The notes under the pieces: generated by a model
What the model saw: the letters and a program-made list of their open reading frames with translations, nothing else
Database searches by the model: none
What the model was told of the DNA's origin: nothing
Made by a program: the position numbers and the translations under genes
Source of the DNA: Bacillus sp. EAC
GTDB lineage: Bacteria; Bacillota; Bacilli; Bacillales; Bacillaceae_G
Length of the DNA: 64,000 nt
Assembly (NCBI RefSeq): GCF_002156875.1
Contig: NZ_NCSY01000004.1
Span: 1-64,000, forward strand
Direction of reading: 5' to 3'
Part shown: positions 1 through 9,273 of the stretch, in pieces
Position numbering within the stretch: the stretch's first letter is position 1
How the letters are laid out: each line of letters opens with the position of its first letter

Positions 1-24
1 AATATAGTAAGTTCTTTATAGTAT

Positions 25-99
25 TGGGCTATAGCCAAGCGGTAAGGCAACGGATTTTGATTCCGTCATGCCCTGGTTCGAATCCAGGTAGCCCAGCCA
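25..99 (+). tRNA. tRNA-Gln (TTG)
   Basis: Cloverleaf with acceptor stem TGGGCTA/TAGCCCA, anticodon loop TTTTGAT (anticodon TTG), T-loop GGTTCGAATCC and encoded CCA. First complete member of a tRNA block whose order Gln-Gly-Cys-Leu-Leu matches the end of the B. subtilis trnD operon, so the block probably continues to the left of the window. Confidence 0.96.
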
Positions 100-102
100 T
101 TT

Positions 103-177
103 GCGGAAGTAGTTCAGTGGTAGAATACAACCTTGCCAAGGTTGGGGTCGCGGGTTCGAGCCCCGTCTTCCGCTCCA
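103..177 (+). tRNA. tRNA-Gly (GCC)
   Basis: Acceptor stem GCGGAAG/CTTCCGC, anticodon GCC, T-arm GGGTTCGAGCCCC, encoded CCA. Only 3 nt separate it from tRNA-Gln, so both are processed from one transcript. Confidence 0.96.
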
Positions 178-183
178 ATATAC

Positions 184-254
<71 letters not shown>

Positions 255-269
255 TTTAATTTATCCCAT

Positions 270-354
270 GCCGGGGTGGTGGAATGGCAGACACACAGGA
301 CTTAAAATCCTGCGGGTGGTGACACCCGTGCCGGTTCGAGTCCGGCCCTCGGTA
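270..354 (+). tRNA. tRNA-Leu (TAA)
   Basis: Class II tRNA with a long variable arm (about 317-329). Acceptor GCCGGGG pairs with CCTCGGT (one end G-U), anticodon loop CTTAAAA gives TAA. No encoded CCA. Followed directly by a terminator. Confidence 0.95.
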
Positions 355-358
355 TCAC

Positions 359-393
359 AAAATCCTCTTATTTCGATAAGAGGATTTTATTTA
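359..393 (+). terminator. intrinsic terminator of the tRNA block
   Basis: Perfect 13-bp stem AAAATCCTCTTAT / ATAAGAGGATTTT around a TTCG tetraloop, then ATTTATT. Confidence 0.85.
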
Positions 394-454
394 TTATTGA
401 ACTAATAAGTTGGACAAATCTTTAATGATATACTATAATTATTGTATATCTTTT

Positions 455-537
455 GGCGGTGTGGTGGAATGGCAGACACGGTAGACTCAAAATCTATTGT
501 CTTCACGGACGTGCAGGTTCAAGTCCTGTCACCGCTA
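455..537 (+). tRNA. tRNA-Leu (CAA)
   Basis: Class II tRNA: acceptor GGCGGTG/CACCGCT (first pair G-U), conserved U8, anticodon loop CTCAAAA (CAA), T-arm GCAGGTTCAAGTCCTGT. It lies 100 nt after the terminator of the preceding tRNAs and has its own terminator, so it is a separate transcription unit. Confidence 0.93.
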
Positions 538-557
538 TAATTTAACGGAAATAGTGA

Positions 558-590
558 AAAGAGTTTTGCAGAGATGCAAGACTCTTTTTT
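558..590 (+). terminator. terminator of tRNA-Leu(CAA)
   Basis: Stem AAAGAGTTTTGCA / TGCAAGACTCTTT with GAGA loop followed by a T run. Confidence 0.85.
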
Positions 591-637
591 AATTAGATCC
601 TATTTGGTATTAAAATGTTGTTTTTTAGAAATATTGT

Positions 638-800
638 ATAATAGATAACTCAGATCCCTTCTGCGTTAAAAAAGGCTGCCAGCACCCCTCAGAGGGACGA
701 GCGAGGGTCTTGTCTGTTCGTCGGAGGATACGAGAGGTTTTTGGGATCTCTTAGTGTTCTTTTTTCATTAGATGATGCTTTTAAAAAGCTTTTTTAAAGT
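638..800 (+). ncRNA. candidate structured RNA, unidentified
   Basis: A TATAAT box at about 638-643 precedes a stretch that is GC-richer than its surroundings. Its ends can pair (AGATCCC near 652 with GGGATCT near 744), internal hairpins are possible (CCCTC/GAGGG and GACGA/TCGTC), and it ends in a weak hairpin plus T run at 778-796. No reading frame of useful length with a ribosome binding site is seen. The family is not recognised; it could be an uncharacterised small RNA or decayed sequence. The following 800-1210 holds one partial dispersed repeat and nothing else recognisable. Confidence 0.35.
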
Positions 801-860
801 GAACTGTAAATAAAGAAAATGATTTGGAACGTAAGTTGTTAGGACGCAAGTACCTTTTTG

Positions 861-925
861 TTGAGTATGCTCACTGCCTGCCCCACGGAAAGTGAGCATC
901 CTGGAGTGGTAATCTAAAACCACCA
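861..925 (+). repeat. dispersed repeat, partial copy (3' half)
   Basis: Contains CCCCACGGAAAGTGAGCATCC and the following TGGAGTGG, the 3' core shared with copies near 38.5, 57.8, 60.5 and 63.6 kb. Here GCTCACT upstream can pair with AGTGAGC. Confidence 0.6.
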
Positions 926-1209
926 TGTACCTAATGGAATTGGTTATGCTTTATTACTCGGTATTTTTACACTTCCTCATAAAATCGAATGGGAAATATT
1001 ACATAAGCTAAATTTCGACAAAATGTGATTTTCTTCTTGAGTTAATGACATTAGTATGTTAAATTTATTTACAGGTTCACTAATTACTAACTAAATGATA
1101 CAAATTACCTGATGTTATGAAGGTATATTTTAGTTTGAATTTGAAGCCTTAAAAGCGTAGGGTTAGAGTTTGTTTCTTATCTATAGCTTTAGCACTTATA
1201 ACTTGATAA

Positions 1210-1257
1210 CAACGCAGTGTATTGATTCCATTGAAGAACGATACATTGCGTTTTTTT
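1210..1257 (+). terminator. intrinsic terminator upstream of queG
   Basis: Stem AACGCAGTGTAT / ATACATTGCGTT (one G-T wobble) and a seven-T run. No gene is seen immediately before it, so it may end a transcript from the unexplained 600-1200 stretch or act as a leader element of queG. Confidence 0.65.
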
Positions 1258-1393
1258 ATTATTTGCACATTTAGTATGTCTAAAAGTAGATAAATAGTGT
1301 ATTATCTTTTTATTGTTTTTAAATAGTTAATTTCTTGACTAGAATAATAAAAATACATTGTTATTTTGGGTACAAGGCAATAAGGTGATAAGA

Positions 1394-2518
1394 ATGAACA
1401 TAAAAGAATTTAAAAAAGAATTGATTAAATATAGTAAAGAAATTGGAATTGATAAAATAGGATTTACAACAGCTGATCCGTTTTTAACATTGAAGGATCG
1501 CTTATATAGGCAGCAAGAGTTAAACTATCAATCAGGCTTTGAAACAAAGGATATTGAGCGTAGGGCGGATGCAAGAAAAATTATGAATGAGGCACATTCG
1601 ATTATAGCAATTGCTTTGGCATATCCGTCAAAAATGAAAGATTCTCCAAAGAGTAAGAAGGGCTCAACTCGAGGGATTTTTTGTAGAGCTTCATGGGGAG
1701 AAGATTACCATATCGTTGTTAAGAACAAACTACTTCAACTTGAGTCATTTATTTTATTGCACTATCCGAATACAAAAGTACAATCAATGGTTGATACTGG
1801 TGAACTAGTTGATCGAGCAGTAGCGGAACGTGCAGGAATAGGGTGGAGCGCTAAAAACTGTTCAATAATTACGCCTGAATTCGGTTCTTACGTCTATTTA
1901 GGAGAAATGATTACATCATTACCATTTGAACCTGATTCTCCAATTGAAGACCAATGTGGAGAATGTACAAAATGTATAGATGTTTGTCCCACAAGTGCTA
2001 TTGTCGCGCCCGGACAGTTAAATGCTAAAAACTGTATCGCTTTTTTAACTCAATCGAAAGAAATGATCCCTTTAGAATATCGCAAAGAATTCGGTAATCG
2101 TATTTATGGATGTGATACTTGTCAGACAATTTGTCCTAAAAATAAAGGTATTAATTTTACACATCATATAGAGATGGAACCTGATCCAGAGACAGTTAAA
2201 CCATTATTGAGATCAGTTTTGAAGGTAAGTAATAGAGAATTTAAAAATCAATTTGGACAAATGTCAGGTTCTTGGAGAGGGAAAAACCCAATTCAACGAA
2301 ATGCAATAATTGCTTTAGCGCATTTTAAAGATGAGTCCGCAGTTGTTGATTTGATGGAAATGGCAAAAAATGATGCTAGACCTGTTATTCGTGGTACGGC
2401 TATCTGGGCAATTTCCGAAATAGAAGGAAACAAAGGTTTACCGTTTATAAAAGAATGTCTAAAAACTGAATTAGATGCTATTGTAATAGAAGAAATCAAT
2501 ACAGTACTGTCAAAGTAA
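1394..2518 (+). CDS. queG: epoxyqueuosine reductase
   Basis: Cobalamin-dependent iron-sulfur enzyme that reduces epoxyqueuosine to queuosine in GUN-anticodon tRNAs, a cytosolic modification step. The product (374 aa) has the QueG N-terminal cobalamin domain, then two [4Fe-4S] motifs: CGECTKCIDVCP at about residues 195-206 and CDTCQTICP at about 241-249, and a C-terminal HEAT-like stretch with two helical repeats (from about 295). B. subtilis YhbA is of similar size. The chosen ATG follows AAGGTGAT with normal spacing; an upstream TTG at 1358 in the same frame lacks a site. First gene of the conserved queG-yhbB-trmL block. Confidence 0.93.
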   Translation: MNIKEFKKELIKYSKEIGIDKIGFTTADPFLTLKDRLYRQQELNYQSGFETKDIERRADARKIMNEAHSIIAIALAYPSKMKDSPKSKKGSTRGIFCRASWGEDYHIVVKNKLLQLESFILLHYPNTKVQSMVDTGELVDRAVAERAGIGWSAKNCSIITPEFGSYVYLGEMITSLPFEPDSPIEDQCGECTKCIDVCPTSAIVAPGQLNAKNCIAFLTQSKEMIPLEYRKEFGNRIYGCDTCQTICPKNKGINFTHHIEMEPDPETVKPLLRSVLKVSNREFKNQFGQMSGSWRGKNPIQRNAIIALAHFKDESAVVDLMEMAKNDARPVIRGTAIWAISEIEGNKGLPFIKECLKTELDAIVIEEINTVLSK

Positions 2519-2594
2519 TATTGAATGTAAGGTATAATCTCCCACTTCTCAACATCGTATAGAATAAGGCGAATGTTGAAAAGGGGGGATTTTC

Positions 2595-3506
2595 TTGTTA
2601 AATCGGGATCTTATTGAGAACTATGTAAAGGAACGATTGCAACTTTTTTTTGGTGAAGGACAAAGAAGTCGTCTCATACAAGAAAAAGAATTTTTAGCGA
2701 TTCAACGTAAGGTGGATTTGTTTTCGCAACGAAATATTTCTTTAGTGAAAGCATATGGAAATCTAGAAGTTACACATAACTGGGAAGAAAATGATATAAC
2801 GTACTTAAATTATACTTTGCATACGAGATATTTTTTAAAACAAAAGGACTTATATTTTGAAGAAGACCAACAAGAAAGACAGATGGCGATTAGTAATGCG
2901 GAAATACTATATGATATAGAGTTTCCAATAGAGGATGAAGACGAATTTTTTGAAATTGAAGAAGATACAAGTATGGAAGAAGAATTAGAACGTAGTAATA
3001 TATACAATCGGTTTAATGCTGTTAAATATGCAGAGACGTGGTGGGATGGCCATAATAGTGTATACCCTCTTTATGCAAATGACTGTACTAATTTCATTTC
3101 TCAATGTCTTAGAGCTGGTGGATTTCAAATGAAGGGTATGCCGAAAGTAGCAGTTGGCTGGTGGTATAAGAATTATTCTACTAGTAGTTATAGTTGGAGA
3201 GTAGCACATGCGTTAAGAAAGTACCTTCCAGGATCACAAACCGGAATTAAAGCAGAAGAAGTGGCTAATCCGAAGGAACTAACACTAGGAGATATCATTT
3301 TATATGACTTCGAAGGTGATGGAAGATGGAATCATTGTACAATCGTAGTTGCCAAAGATGAAAATGGTGAACCATTAGTGAATGCACATACGCAAAATAG
3401 TAGGAAACGATATTGGTCATACTATGACTCGACTGCCTATACAGATAATATCACGTATAAGTTTTTTCATATAATTGATGGATTAAATAATCCTATTAAC
3501 GATTAA
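2595..3506 (+). CDS. yhbB: YhbB-like protein with amidase_6 domain
   Basis: Product of 303 aa. The C-terminal half (from about residue 140) is the amidase_6 fold: NRFNAVKYAETWW, the nucleophile motif NDCTNFISQCL, and a late NHCTIVV histidine block, suggesting a Cys-His peptidase/amidase-like active site. The N-terminal 130 residues are acidic and unassigned. No signal peptide is visible. The TTG start lies 6 nt after AAGGGGGGA. Position between queG and trmL matches yhbB of B. subtilis, where the function is unknown; a cell-wall or sporulation role is only inference. Confidence 0.8.
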   Translation: MLNRDLIENYVKERLQLFFGEGQRSRLIQEKEFLAIQRKVDLFSQRNISLVKAYGNLEVTHNWEENDITYLNYTLHTRYFLKQKDLYFEEDQQERQMAISNAEILYDIEFPIEDEDEFFEIEEDTSMEEELERSNIYNRFNAVKYAETWWDGHNSVYPLYANDCTNFISQCLRAGGFQMKGMPKVAVGWWYKNYSTSSYSWRVAHALRKYLPGSQTGIKAEEVANPKELTLGDIILYDFEGDGRWNHCTIVVAKDENGEPLVNAHTQNSRKRYWSYYDSTAYTDNITYKFFHIIDGLNNPIND

Positions 3507-3568
3507 TACCAATAATAGTAATGAATTTGGTATAATATAAAGCATTGAAACAATATAGAGGTGAAAAA

Positions 3569-4063
3569 ATGGGAATACATGTTGTATTATATCAACCACA
3601 GATTCCAGCAAATACAGGAAATATCGCACGTACTTGTGCAGGAACAGATACAAGTTTACATTTAATTCGTCCATTAGGTTTTTCTACTGACGATAAAATG
3701 TTAAAAAGAGCAGGCTTAGATTATTGGGAGCATGTAGACATTCATTATCATGACTCTTTAGATGAGTTATTTTCAAAGTATGAAAATGGGAAATTTTATT
3801 TCATAACAAAATTTGGTGAAAAGACATATTCAAATTTTGATTATTCAACTGTGGATGAAGAAATTTTCTTTGTATTTGGAAGAGAAACAACAGGCCTACC
3901 GAAGGAATTAATTGAAAAAAATATGGACACTTGTTTAAGAATTCCAATGACAGATCATATTCGCTCATTAAATTTATCAAATACTGCTGCGATTTTAATA
4001 TACGAAGCTTTAAGACAACAAGATTTTCGTGAGTTATTGAAAGTGAAAGATTATTCTAATTAA
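3569..4063 (+). CDS. trmL: tRNA (cytidine/uridine-34-2'-O)-methyltransferase
   Basis: SPOUT-class methyltransferase, homologue of B. subtilis CspR/TrmL, which methylates the wobble ribose in the two tRNA-Leu isoacceptors (CAA and UAA). Both targets are encoded 3 kb upstream. Motifs: NTGNIARTC near the N-terminus, FGRETTGLP in the knot, and [18 protein letters not shown] near the C-terminus. 164 aa is the usual length. ATG preceded by GAGGTGA. Ends in an intrinsic terminator. Confidence 0.92.
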   Translation: MGIHVVLYQPQIPANTGNIARTCAGTDTSLHLIRPLGFSTDDKMLKRAGLDYWEHVDIHYHDSLDELFSKYENGKFYFITKFGEKTYSNFDYSTVDEEIFFVFGRETTGLPKELIEKNMDTCLRIPMTDHIRSLNLSNTAAILIYEALRQQDFRELLKVKDYSN

Positions 4064-4065
4064 AG

Positions 4066-4096
4066 CAAAAAGTCACCAGTATTGGTGCTTTTTTTG
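4066..4096 (+). terminator. terminator of trmL
   Basis: AAAAAG..CACC / GGTGCTTTTTT hairpin with T run directly after the trmL stop. Confidence 0.7.
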
Positions 4097-4144
4097 TATG
4101 AAAACTTTTAAATAATGAGTAGTATTTAGAAATCGATAAAGTAG

Positions 4145-4312
4145 AGAATCCACTGCTCACCTCGGAATTATAAGCAACTATATCCAGAAAATAATGAAGT
4201 GAGAGAAGGATTGAGGGTTCATCCGAATAAAGTGAGAAACGAATTTTTTGAAAAAAAAGATGCTTCATTAAAACGGATGCGTAAATTTTTAACAAATTCA
4301 GGTCCGAATTAA
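4145..4312 (+). pseudogene. possible gene fragment without start
   Basis: Open frame of 55 codons bounded by an in-frame TAG at 4142. It reads like real protein (charged, helix-forming, including REGLRVHPNKVRNEFF and LKRMRKFLTNSG) but has no ATG with a ribosome binding site near its beginning. Family not recognised. Probably the 3' remnant of a lost gene in the slot where B. subtilis carries yhbD-yhbF; could also be chance. Confidence 0.25.
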
Positions 4313-4329
4313 GAAACATCTTGTACTAA

Positions 4330-4425
4330 TTATTTGTTTTTAAGTCCTGGTCTGTCATTATAGCCGCCAGTGAAAATTGCAACTAAAAATGTAGCTGTAA
4401 CCAATAATATTAGAGCTAATCTCAT
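4330..4425 (-). CDS. 31-aa membrane peptide
   Basis: Reads MRLALILLVTATFLVAIFTG followed by a short polar tail GYNDRPGLKNK. A perfect GGGAGGA site lies 9 nt upstream of the ATG, which makes it a believable gene although short. One transmembrane helix, topology probably N-in. Next to sporulation gene prkA on the opposite strand. Function unknown; such peptides in Bacilli are often sporulation-expressed (inference). Confidence 0.6.
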   Translation of the reverse strand: MRLALILLVTATFLVAIFTGGYNDRPGLKNK

Positions 4426-4626
4426 CAGTATGTATCCTCCCAATTTAAAAAATTGCCATTACCCTAAACTTATTATACAAAAAAAACGTAGAAATATGAA
4501 ATTAAATTTGTGAATTAAGTCTCGATTAAAAAATATTTTCCCACTTAAGATATAGCATTAGTACGGACATCCTCGCATATCCTTTAATAATCTCTCTTAC
4601 AGATGAGAAAAAGGAGGTACTTGTCC

Positions 4627-6522
4627 ATGGATATTTTAAAGAAACTTGAGCAGCATCGGGACATGGAACAAAGATTGAAATGGGAAGGCACTTTTGCTGA
4701 GTATCTTGAAACATTAAAAGAGGAGCCATGGGTTGCCCAAACTGCACATTCTAGAATATATAATATGATAAAAGACGCAGGTATTGAAGAAGTGAATGGT
4801 AAAAAAACCTATAGCTTCTTTAGTAACAACCTATATGGATTAGAAGAAGCCCTAGAGAGACTAGTAGAAGAATATTTCCATCCAGCTGCCAAGAGATTAG
4901 ATGTTAAAAAACGTATTTTATTACTTATGGGTCCAGTAAGTGGTGGTAAGTCAACACTCGTTACAATGTTAAAGAGAGGCTTAGAAGCTTACTCAAGAAC
5001 AGAACAAGGTTCTATCTATGCTATTAAAGGTTGCCCAATGCATGAAGATCCATTACATCTTATCCCTAACCATTTAAGAGATGATTTTTTCAAAGAATAT
5101 GGTATACGAATTGAAGGGAATCTTTCTCCATTAAACTTAATGAGACTTGAACAAGAATATGGTGGAAGAATTGAAGACGTTATGGTTGAGCGTATCTTCT
5201 TATCAGAAGATCGTCGAGTAGGTGTTGGAACATTTAGTCCATCTGATCCTAAATCTCAAGATATCGCTGATTTAACAGGTAGTATCGATTTCTCAACAAT
5301 TGCTCAATTTGGTTCGGAATCCGATCCACGAGCTTATCGCTTTGATGGAGAATTAAACAAGGCAAATCGTGGCATGATGGAATTCCAAGAGATGTTAAAA
5401 TGTGATGAAAAGTTTTTATGGCACTTACTATCCCTGACGCAAGAAGGAAACTTTAAGGCAGGGCGTTTTGCATTGATATCTGCGGATGAATTGATTATAG
5501 CTCATACAAATGAAACAGAGTACAGATCGTTTATTAATAATAAGAAAAATGAAGCTTTACATTCACGTATTATCGTTATGCCAATTCCTTATAATTTAAG
5601 GGTAAGTGAGGAAGAGCGGATCTATCAAAAAATGATTTCAGAAAGTGATGTTTCGAATGTGCATATTGCTCCACATACTTTACGAGTAGCAGCAATGTTC
5701 ACGATTTTAACCCGTTTAAAAGAACCAAAACGTGGCGACATTGATCTAGTTAAAAAAATGCGTTTATATGATGGTGAAATGGTAGAAGGTTATAATACAG
5801 TTGATTTGGAAGAGTTGAAGAAAGAATATTTGGATGAAGGTATGCACGGTATTGATCCGCGTTATGTCATTAACCGAATTTCCTCAACGATTATCCGAAA
5901 AGAAATTCCTTCTATTAATGCATTAGATGTATTACGTTCATTAAAAGACGGATTAGATCAGCATCCTTCTATCTCGAATGAAGATCGAGAGCGTTATATG
6001 AACTTTATTTCGATTGCAAGAAAAGAATATGATGATATCGCCAAACAAGAAGTACAGAAAGCCTTTGTTTACTCGTATGAGGAATCAGCAAAAACGCTTA
6101 TGGATAATTATCTAGATAACGTAGAGGCTTATTGCAATAAGAACAAATTACGCGATCCATTAACTGGTGAAGAAATGAATCCAGATGAAAAATTAATGCG
6201 TTCGATTGAAGAGCAAATTGGTATTTCTGAAAATGCTAAGAAAGCATTCCGTGAAGAAATCTTGATTCGTATTTCTGCTTACGCACGTAAAGGAAAACGA
6301 TTTGATTATAATTCGCATGAACGTTTAAAAGAAGCAATCCAAAAGAAACTTTTTTCGGATCTGAAGGATGTTGTTAAAATTACGACGTCCACTAAAACGC
6401 CTGATGAGCGTCAATTAAAGAAAATCAATGATGTGGTAAGTCGCTTAATTGATGAGTATGGATATAATTCTACATCAGCAAATGAACTTCTACGTTACGT
6501 AGGTTCTTTACTTAACCGTTAA
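4627..6522 (+). CDS. prkA: PrkA serine protein kinase / AAA+ protein
   Basis: 631 aa, exactly the length of B. subtilis PrkA, an AAA+ protein with a kinase-like C-terminal domain that acts early in sporulation in the mother cell. Walker A GPVSGGKST lies at residues 102-110; the AAA domain is followed by the PrkA C-terminal domain (from about residue 400). ATG is preceded by AAAGGAGGT. A weak SigE-like -10 (CATATCCT) occurs near 4577, not decisive. Functional partner is yhbH downstream (this pair, with SpoVR in many genomes, forms a conserved stress/sporulation group). Ends in its own terminator, so an aldo/keto reductase separates it from yhbH here. Confidence 0.95.
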   Translation: MDILKKLEQHRDMEQRLKWEGTFAEYLETLKEEPWVAQTAHSRIYNMIKDAGIEEVNGKKTYSFFSNNLYGLEEALERLVEEYFHPAAKRLDVKKRILLLMGPVSGGKSTLVTMLKRGLEAYSRTEQGSIYAIKGCPMHEDPLHLIPNHLRDDFFKEYGIRIEGNLSPLNLMRLEQEYGGRIEDVMVERIFLSEDRRVGVGTFSPSDPKSQDIADLTGSIDFSTIAQFGSESDPRAYRFDGELNKANRGMMEFQEMLKCDEKFLWHLLSLTQEGNFKAGRFALISADELIIAHTNETEYRSFINNKKNEALHSRIIVMPIPYNLRVSEEERIYQKMISESDVSNVHIAPHTLRVAAMFTILTRLKEPKRGDIDLVKKMRLYDGEMVEGYNTVDLEELKKEYLDEGMHGIDPRYVINRISSTIIRKEIPSINALDVLRSLKDGLDQHPSISNEDRERYMNFISIARKEYDDIAKQEVQKAFVYSYEESAKTLMDNYLDNVEAYCNKNKLRDPLTGEEMNPDEKLMRSIEEQIGISENAKKAFREEILIRISAYARKGKRFDYNSHERLKEAIQKKLFSDLKDVVKITTSTKTPDERQLKKINDVVSRLIDEYGYNSTSANELLRYVGSLLNR

Positions 6523-6528
6523 ATATGT

Positions 6529-6561
6529 AAAACGGCTATCATTTTGATAGCCGTTTTCTTT
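6529..6561 (+). terminator. terminator of prkA
   Basis: AAAACGGCTATC / GATAGCCGTTTT stem with ATTTT loop and following TCTTTT. Confidence 0.9.
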
Positions 6562-6624
6562 TGCAATTAGGATTGTATAATTTATAATAAGATAAAGATT
6601 TAATAAGAAAGGTGGTTGCCTAAA

Positions 6625-7527
6625 TTGAAGAGAATACAGCTAGCTGAAGACTTAGAGTTTTCACAAATTATCCATGGCTTATGGCGCTTATCTGAGTGGA
6701 ATATGACGACCAAGCAATTAGTTACATTTATTGAAGAATGTATAGAATTAGGGATTACAACATTTGATCATGCTGATATTTATGGTGGTTATACATGTGA
6801 GGAGATTTTTGGGAAAGCGTTAGCATTCAAACCAGAGCTTCGTGAAAAAATCCAAATTGTTACTAAGTGTGGAATTAAACTAAAATCAGCAAAATTTCCA
6901 GAACTAAAAATGAATCATTATGATACGAGTAAAGAACATATTTTAATGAGTGTAAATAACTCACTAAAGAATCTTCAAACAGACTATATCGATTTACTCT
7001 TAATACATAGGCCAAATCCTTTTATGGATCCAAAAGAAGTTGCTGAAGCTTTTAATCAACTTCAATCAGAAGGAAAAGTGCGTCATTTTGGAGTATCAAA
7101 CTTTTTACCATCTCAATTCAATATGTTACAAGAACATCTTAATACACCGTTAGTGACAAACCAAATTGAGGTTTCACCAATGCAATTAGAACATTTTGAA
7201 AAAGGCACTGTAGACCTATTGCTTGAAAAAGGTATTGCACCTATGATTTGGTCTCCACTTGCAGGTGGACAAATATTCACAAGCCAAACTGACAAGGCCG
7301 AAAGTATTCGTACGATGCTGGGTGAAATTGCTGCTGAAATAGGGGCAAACTCAATCGATGAAGTAATGTATTCTTGGATACTGGCTCATCCCGCAAATAT
7401 GATGCCGATTGTTGGATCGGGGAAAATTGAACGTGTAAGAACAGCAGTAGAATCGTCTCGATTAAGTATGACTGCAGAGCAATGGTTACGGATTTATGTT
7501 GCTGGAATGGGTCACTCATTACCATAA
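6625..7527 (+). CDS. aldo/keto reductase (YdhF type)
   Basis: NADPH-dependent oxidoreductase of the (beta/alpha)8 AKR family, cytosolic. About 300 aa. Visible catalytic tetrad: FDHADIYGG (Asp, Tyr), ITKCG (Lys, seen as VTKCGIKL) and LLIHRP (His). The C-terminal cofactor region PIVGSGKIERV is present. Start: the TTG at 6616 abuts GGTGG, so the TTG at 6625 with 9-nt spacing is preferred; its N-terminus MKRIQLAEDLEFSQIIHG aligns with E. coli YdhF. Substrate unknown. Interrupts the usual prkA-yhbH neighbourhood. Confidence 0.88.
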   Translation: MKRIQLAEDLEFSQIIHGLWRLSEWNMTTKQLVTFIEECIELGITTFDHADIYGGYTCEEIFGKALAFKPELREKIQIVTKCGIKLKSAKFPELKMNHYDTSKEHILMSVNNSLKNLQTDYIDLLLIHRPNPFMDPKEVAEAFNQLQSEGKVRHFGVSNFLPSQFNMLQEHLNTPLVTNQIEVSPMQLEHFEKGTVDLLLEKGIAPMIWSPLAGGQIFTSQTDKAESIRTMLGEIAAEIGANSIDEVMYSWILAHPANMMPIVGSGKIERVRTAVESSRLSMTAEQWLRIYVAGMGHSLP

Positions 7528-7535
7528 AAAAAAAT

Positions 7536-7578
7536 AAAAAGAAGTGTTTATCCTAAAACGGAAGACACTTCTTTTTTA
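7536..7578 (+). terminator. terminator of aldo/keto reductase gene
   Basis: AAGAAGTGTTT ... GACACTTCTTTTTT hairpin. Confidence 0.85.
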
Positions 7579-7651
7579 TTTCACAAATATATTTTTTATA
7601 GTCTTGTCCTATTTTCTGAAAAAATGGGTGCAAAAAATAGAAGAAACATTG

Positions 7652-7679
7652 TCAATAATTGTGTCCTCTTGCATATGAT
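7652..7679 (+). promoter_or_regulatory. possible SigE-type promoter of yhbH
   Basis: TCAATAA and CATATGAT separated by 13 nt resemble the mother-cell SigE consensus (about 6 of 8 in the -10). Known SigE control of the B. subtilis gene makes it plausible; sequence alone is weak. Confidence 0.3.
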
Positions 7680-7804
7680 AGAGTAATCCATAAAAAAGGG
7701 TAGAATTTCACCTACCGATTTAGTGTATGCATTTGTGTATAAGTGTGTGACGATTTTTTTTATTTTAAAGAATAAATACAACTAGAGTAAGGGAGGGAAA
7801 GAAA

Positions 7805-8992
7805 ATGAGTAATGAAAATATAGAACAAAAGCATAATTTTACCATTTCACAGGAAGACTGGACCCTCCATCGTAAAGGACATGACGATCAACAAAGACAT
7901 CAAGAAAAAGTGCAAGAGGCTATTAAAAAGAATTTAGCCGATTTAATTACAGAAGAAAGTATCATCATGTCAAACGGGCGAGATGTAGTAAAAATCCCTA
8001 TTCGTTCACTAGATGAATACAAGATTAGATATAACTATGATAAAAATAAACACGTTGGTCAAGGGACTGGAGACAGTAAAGTTGGCGATGTAGTAGCAAG
8101 AGATGGATCACAAGGTGGCCAGCCACAAAAAGGTGCTGGTAAAGGGCAAGGTGCTGGTAAGGAATCAGGAGAAGACTATTACGAGGCAGAGGTTTCACTA
8201 ATGGAATTAGAGGAAGCTCTATTTAGTCAGTTAGAATTACCAGATTTAAAAAGAAAAGAACAAGACTTAAATACTGTCGAAAATATTGAGTTTAATGATA
8301 TCCGAAAAACTGGTCTAATGGGTAATATCGATAAAAAACGTACGATGATGTCAGCATTTAAACGAAATGCAATGAGTGGTACACCTTCCTTTTATCCAAT
8401 TTCACCAGAAGACTTAAAATTCCGTACATGGAATGAGATAAGAAAACCTGAATCCAAAGCTGTCGTGCTAGCCATGATGGATACGAGCGGAAGTATGGGC
8501 TTATGGGAAAAGTATATGGCTCGAAGTTTCTTCTTTTGGATGACTAGATTTTTAAGAACGAAATATGAATCTGTTGATATTGAATTTATTGCTCATCATA
8601 CAGAAGCAAAGGTTGTTAGTGAGGAAGAATTTTTCACCAAAGGAGAGAGCGGGGGAACAATCTGTTCATCTGCTTATCGAAAAGCATTAGAAGTGATCGA
8701 GTACAAATATTCACCAGAGCGTTATAATATTTATCCATTCCATTTCTCTGATGGTGATAATTTAACATCAGACAATGCACGATGCGTGAAGTTAGTTCAG
8801 GAATTAATGAAAGTAAGTAATATGTTCGGATATGGAGAAGTAAACCAATACAATCGTCATTCCACTCTAATGTCTGCATATAAAAACTTAAATGATGAAA
8901 AATTCCGCTATTATATCTTAAAGCAGAAATCTGATGTGTTCCATTCGATGAAGAGCTTTTTTAAACAGGAGCATGAGAAAGCTGCGAAATAA
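7805..8992 (+). CDS. yhbH: sporulation protein YhbH (DUF444, vWA-like)
   Basis: 395 aa, close to B. subtilis YhbH (392 aa), a conserved partner of PrkA in sporulation and stress. N-terminal [15 protein letters not shown] block, a Gly/Gln-rich linker (about residues 85-118), and a C-terminal von Willebrand A-like domain with a MIDAS signature DTSGS at residues 226-230. ATG preceded by AGGGAGG. The last 80 nt are duplicated about 960 bp downstream (see 9874-9954). Confidence 0.93.
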   Translation: MSNENIEQKHNFTISQEDWTLHRKGHDDQQRHQEKVQEAIKKNLADLITEESIIMSNGRDVVKIPIRSLDEYKIRYNYDKNKHVGQGTGDSKVGDVVARDGSQGGQPQKGAGKGQGAGKESGEDYYEAEVSLMELEEALFSQLELPDLKRKEQDLNTVENIEFNDIRKTGLMGNIDKKRTMMSAFKRNAMSGTPSFYPISPEDLKFRTWNEIRKPESKAVVLAMMDTSGSMGLWEKYMARSFFFWMTRFLRTKYESVDIEFIAHHTEAKVVSEEEFFTKGESGGTICSSAYRKALEVIEYKYSPERYNIYPFHFSDGDNLTSDNARCVKLVQELMKVSNMFGYGEVNQYNRHSTLMSAYKNLNDEKFRYYILKQKSDVFHSMKSFFKQEHEKAAK

Positions 8993-9041
8993 TGTGTGGG
9001 TATAAAGAGTTAAAAGGAGTGCGGAATTCATAGAAAGTGAG

Positions 9042-9081
9042 AAACCAGAAAAGCCCTAATGAGGGTTTTTCTGGTTTTTTG
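9042..9081 (+). terminator. terminator of yhbH
   Basis: AACCAGAAAAGCCCT / AGGGTTTTTCTGGTT stem and T run. A diverged copy occurs at 9995-10032 after the duplicated yhbH tail. Confidence 0.9.
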
Positions 9082-9273
9082 TCATATATTGATTAAGTAT
9101 AATTGATGAGATAGAATAGGCTATTCCACAAATAGGTAGTCTAACTCACCTTTGATTTTGTATTAATAATTGATACAACTAAATAGTTTAGTTTAACAAA
9201 GAGTCTAAGTACATTACATATACACAGTGCATAGGATAGTTTAATAAGCTATGGCAGTGAAGGGATTGATAAA

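Noticed and set aside
638-760. 6S RNA or SRP RNA at the structured stretch after the tRNAs
   Set aside because: Characteristic conserved blocks of either family (SRP GGAAGCA tetraloop region, 6S central bubble) were not found; kept only as an unidentified candidate.
4560-4626. SigE promoter of prkA
   Set aside because: CATATCCT is an acceptable -10, but no matching -35 at the right distance was found; not listed as a feature.
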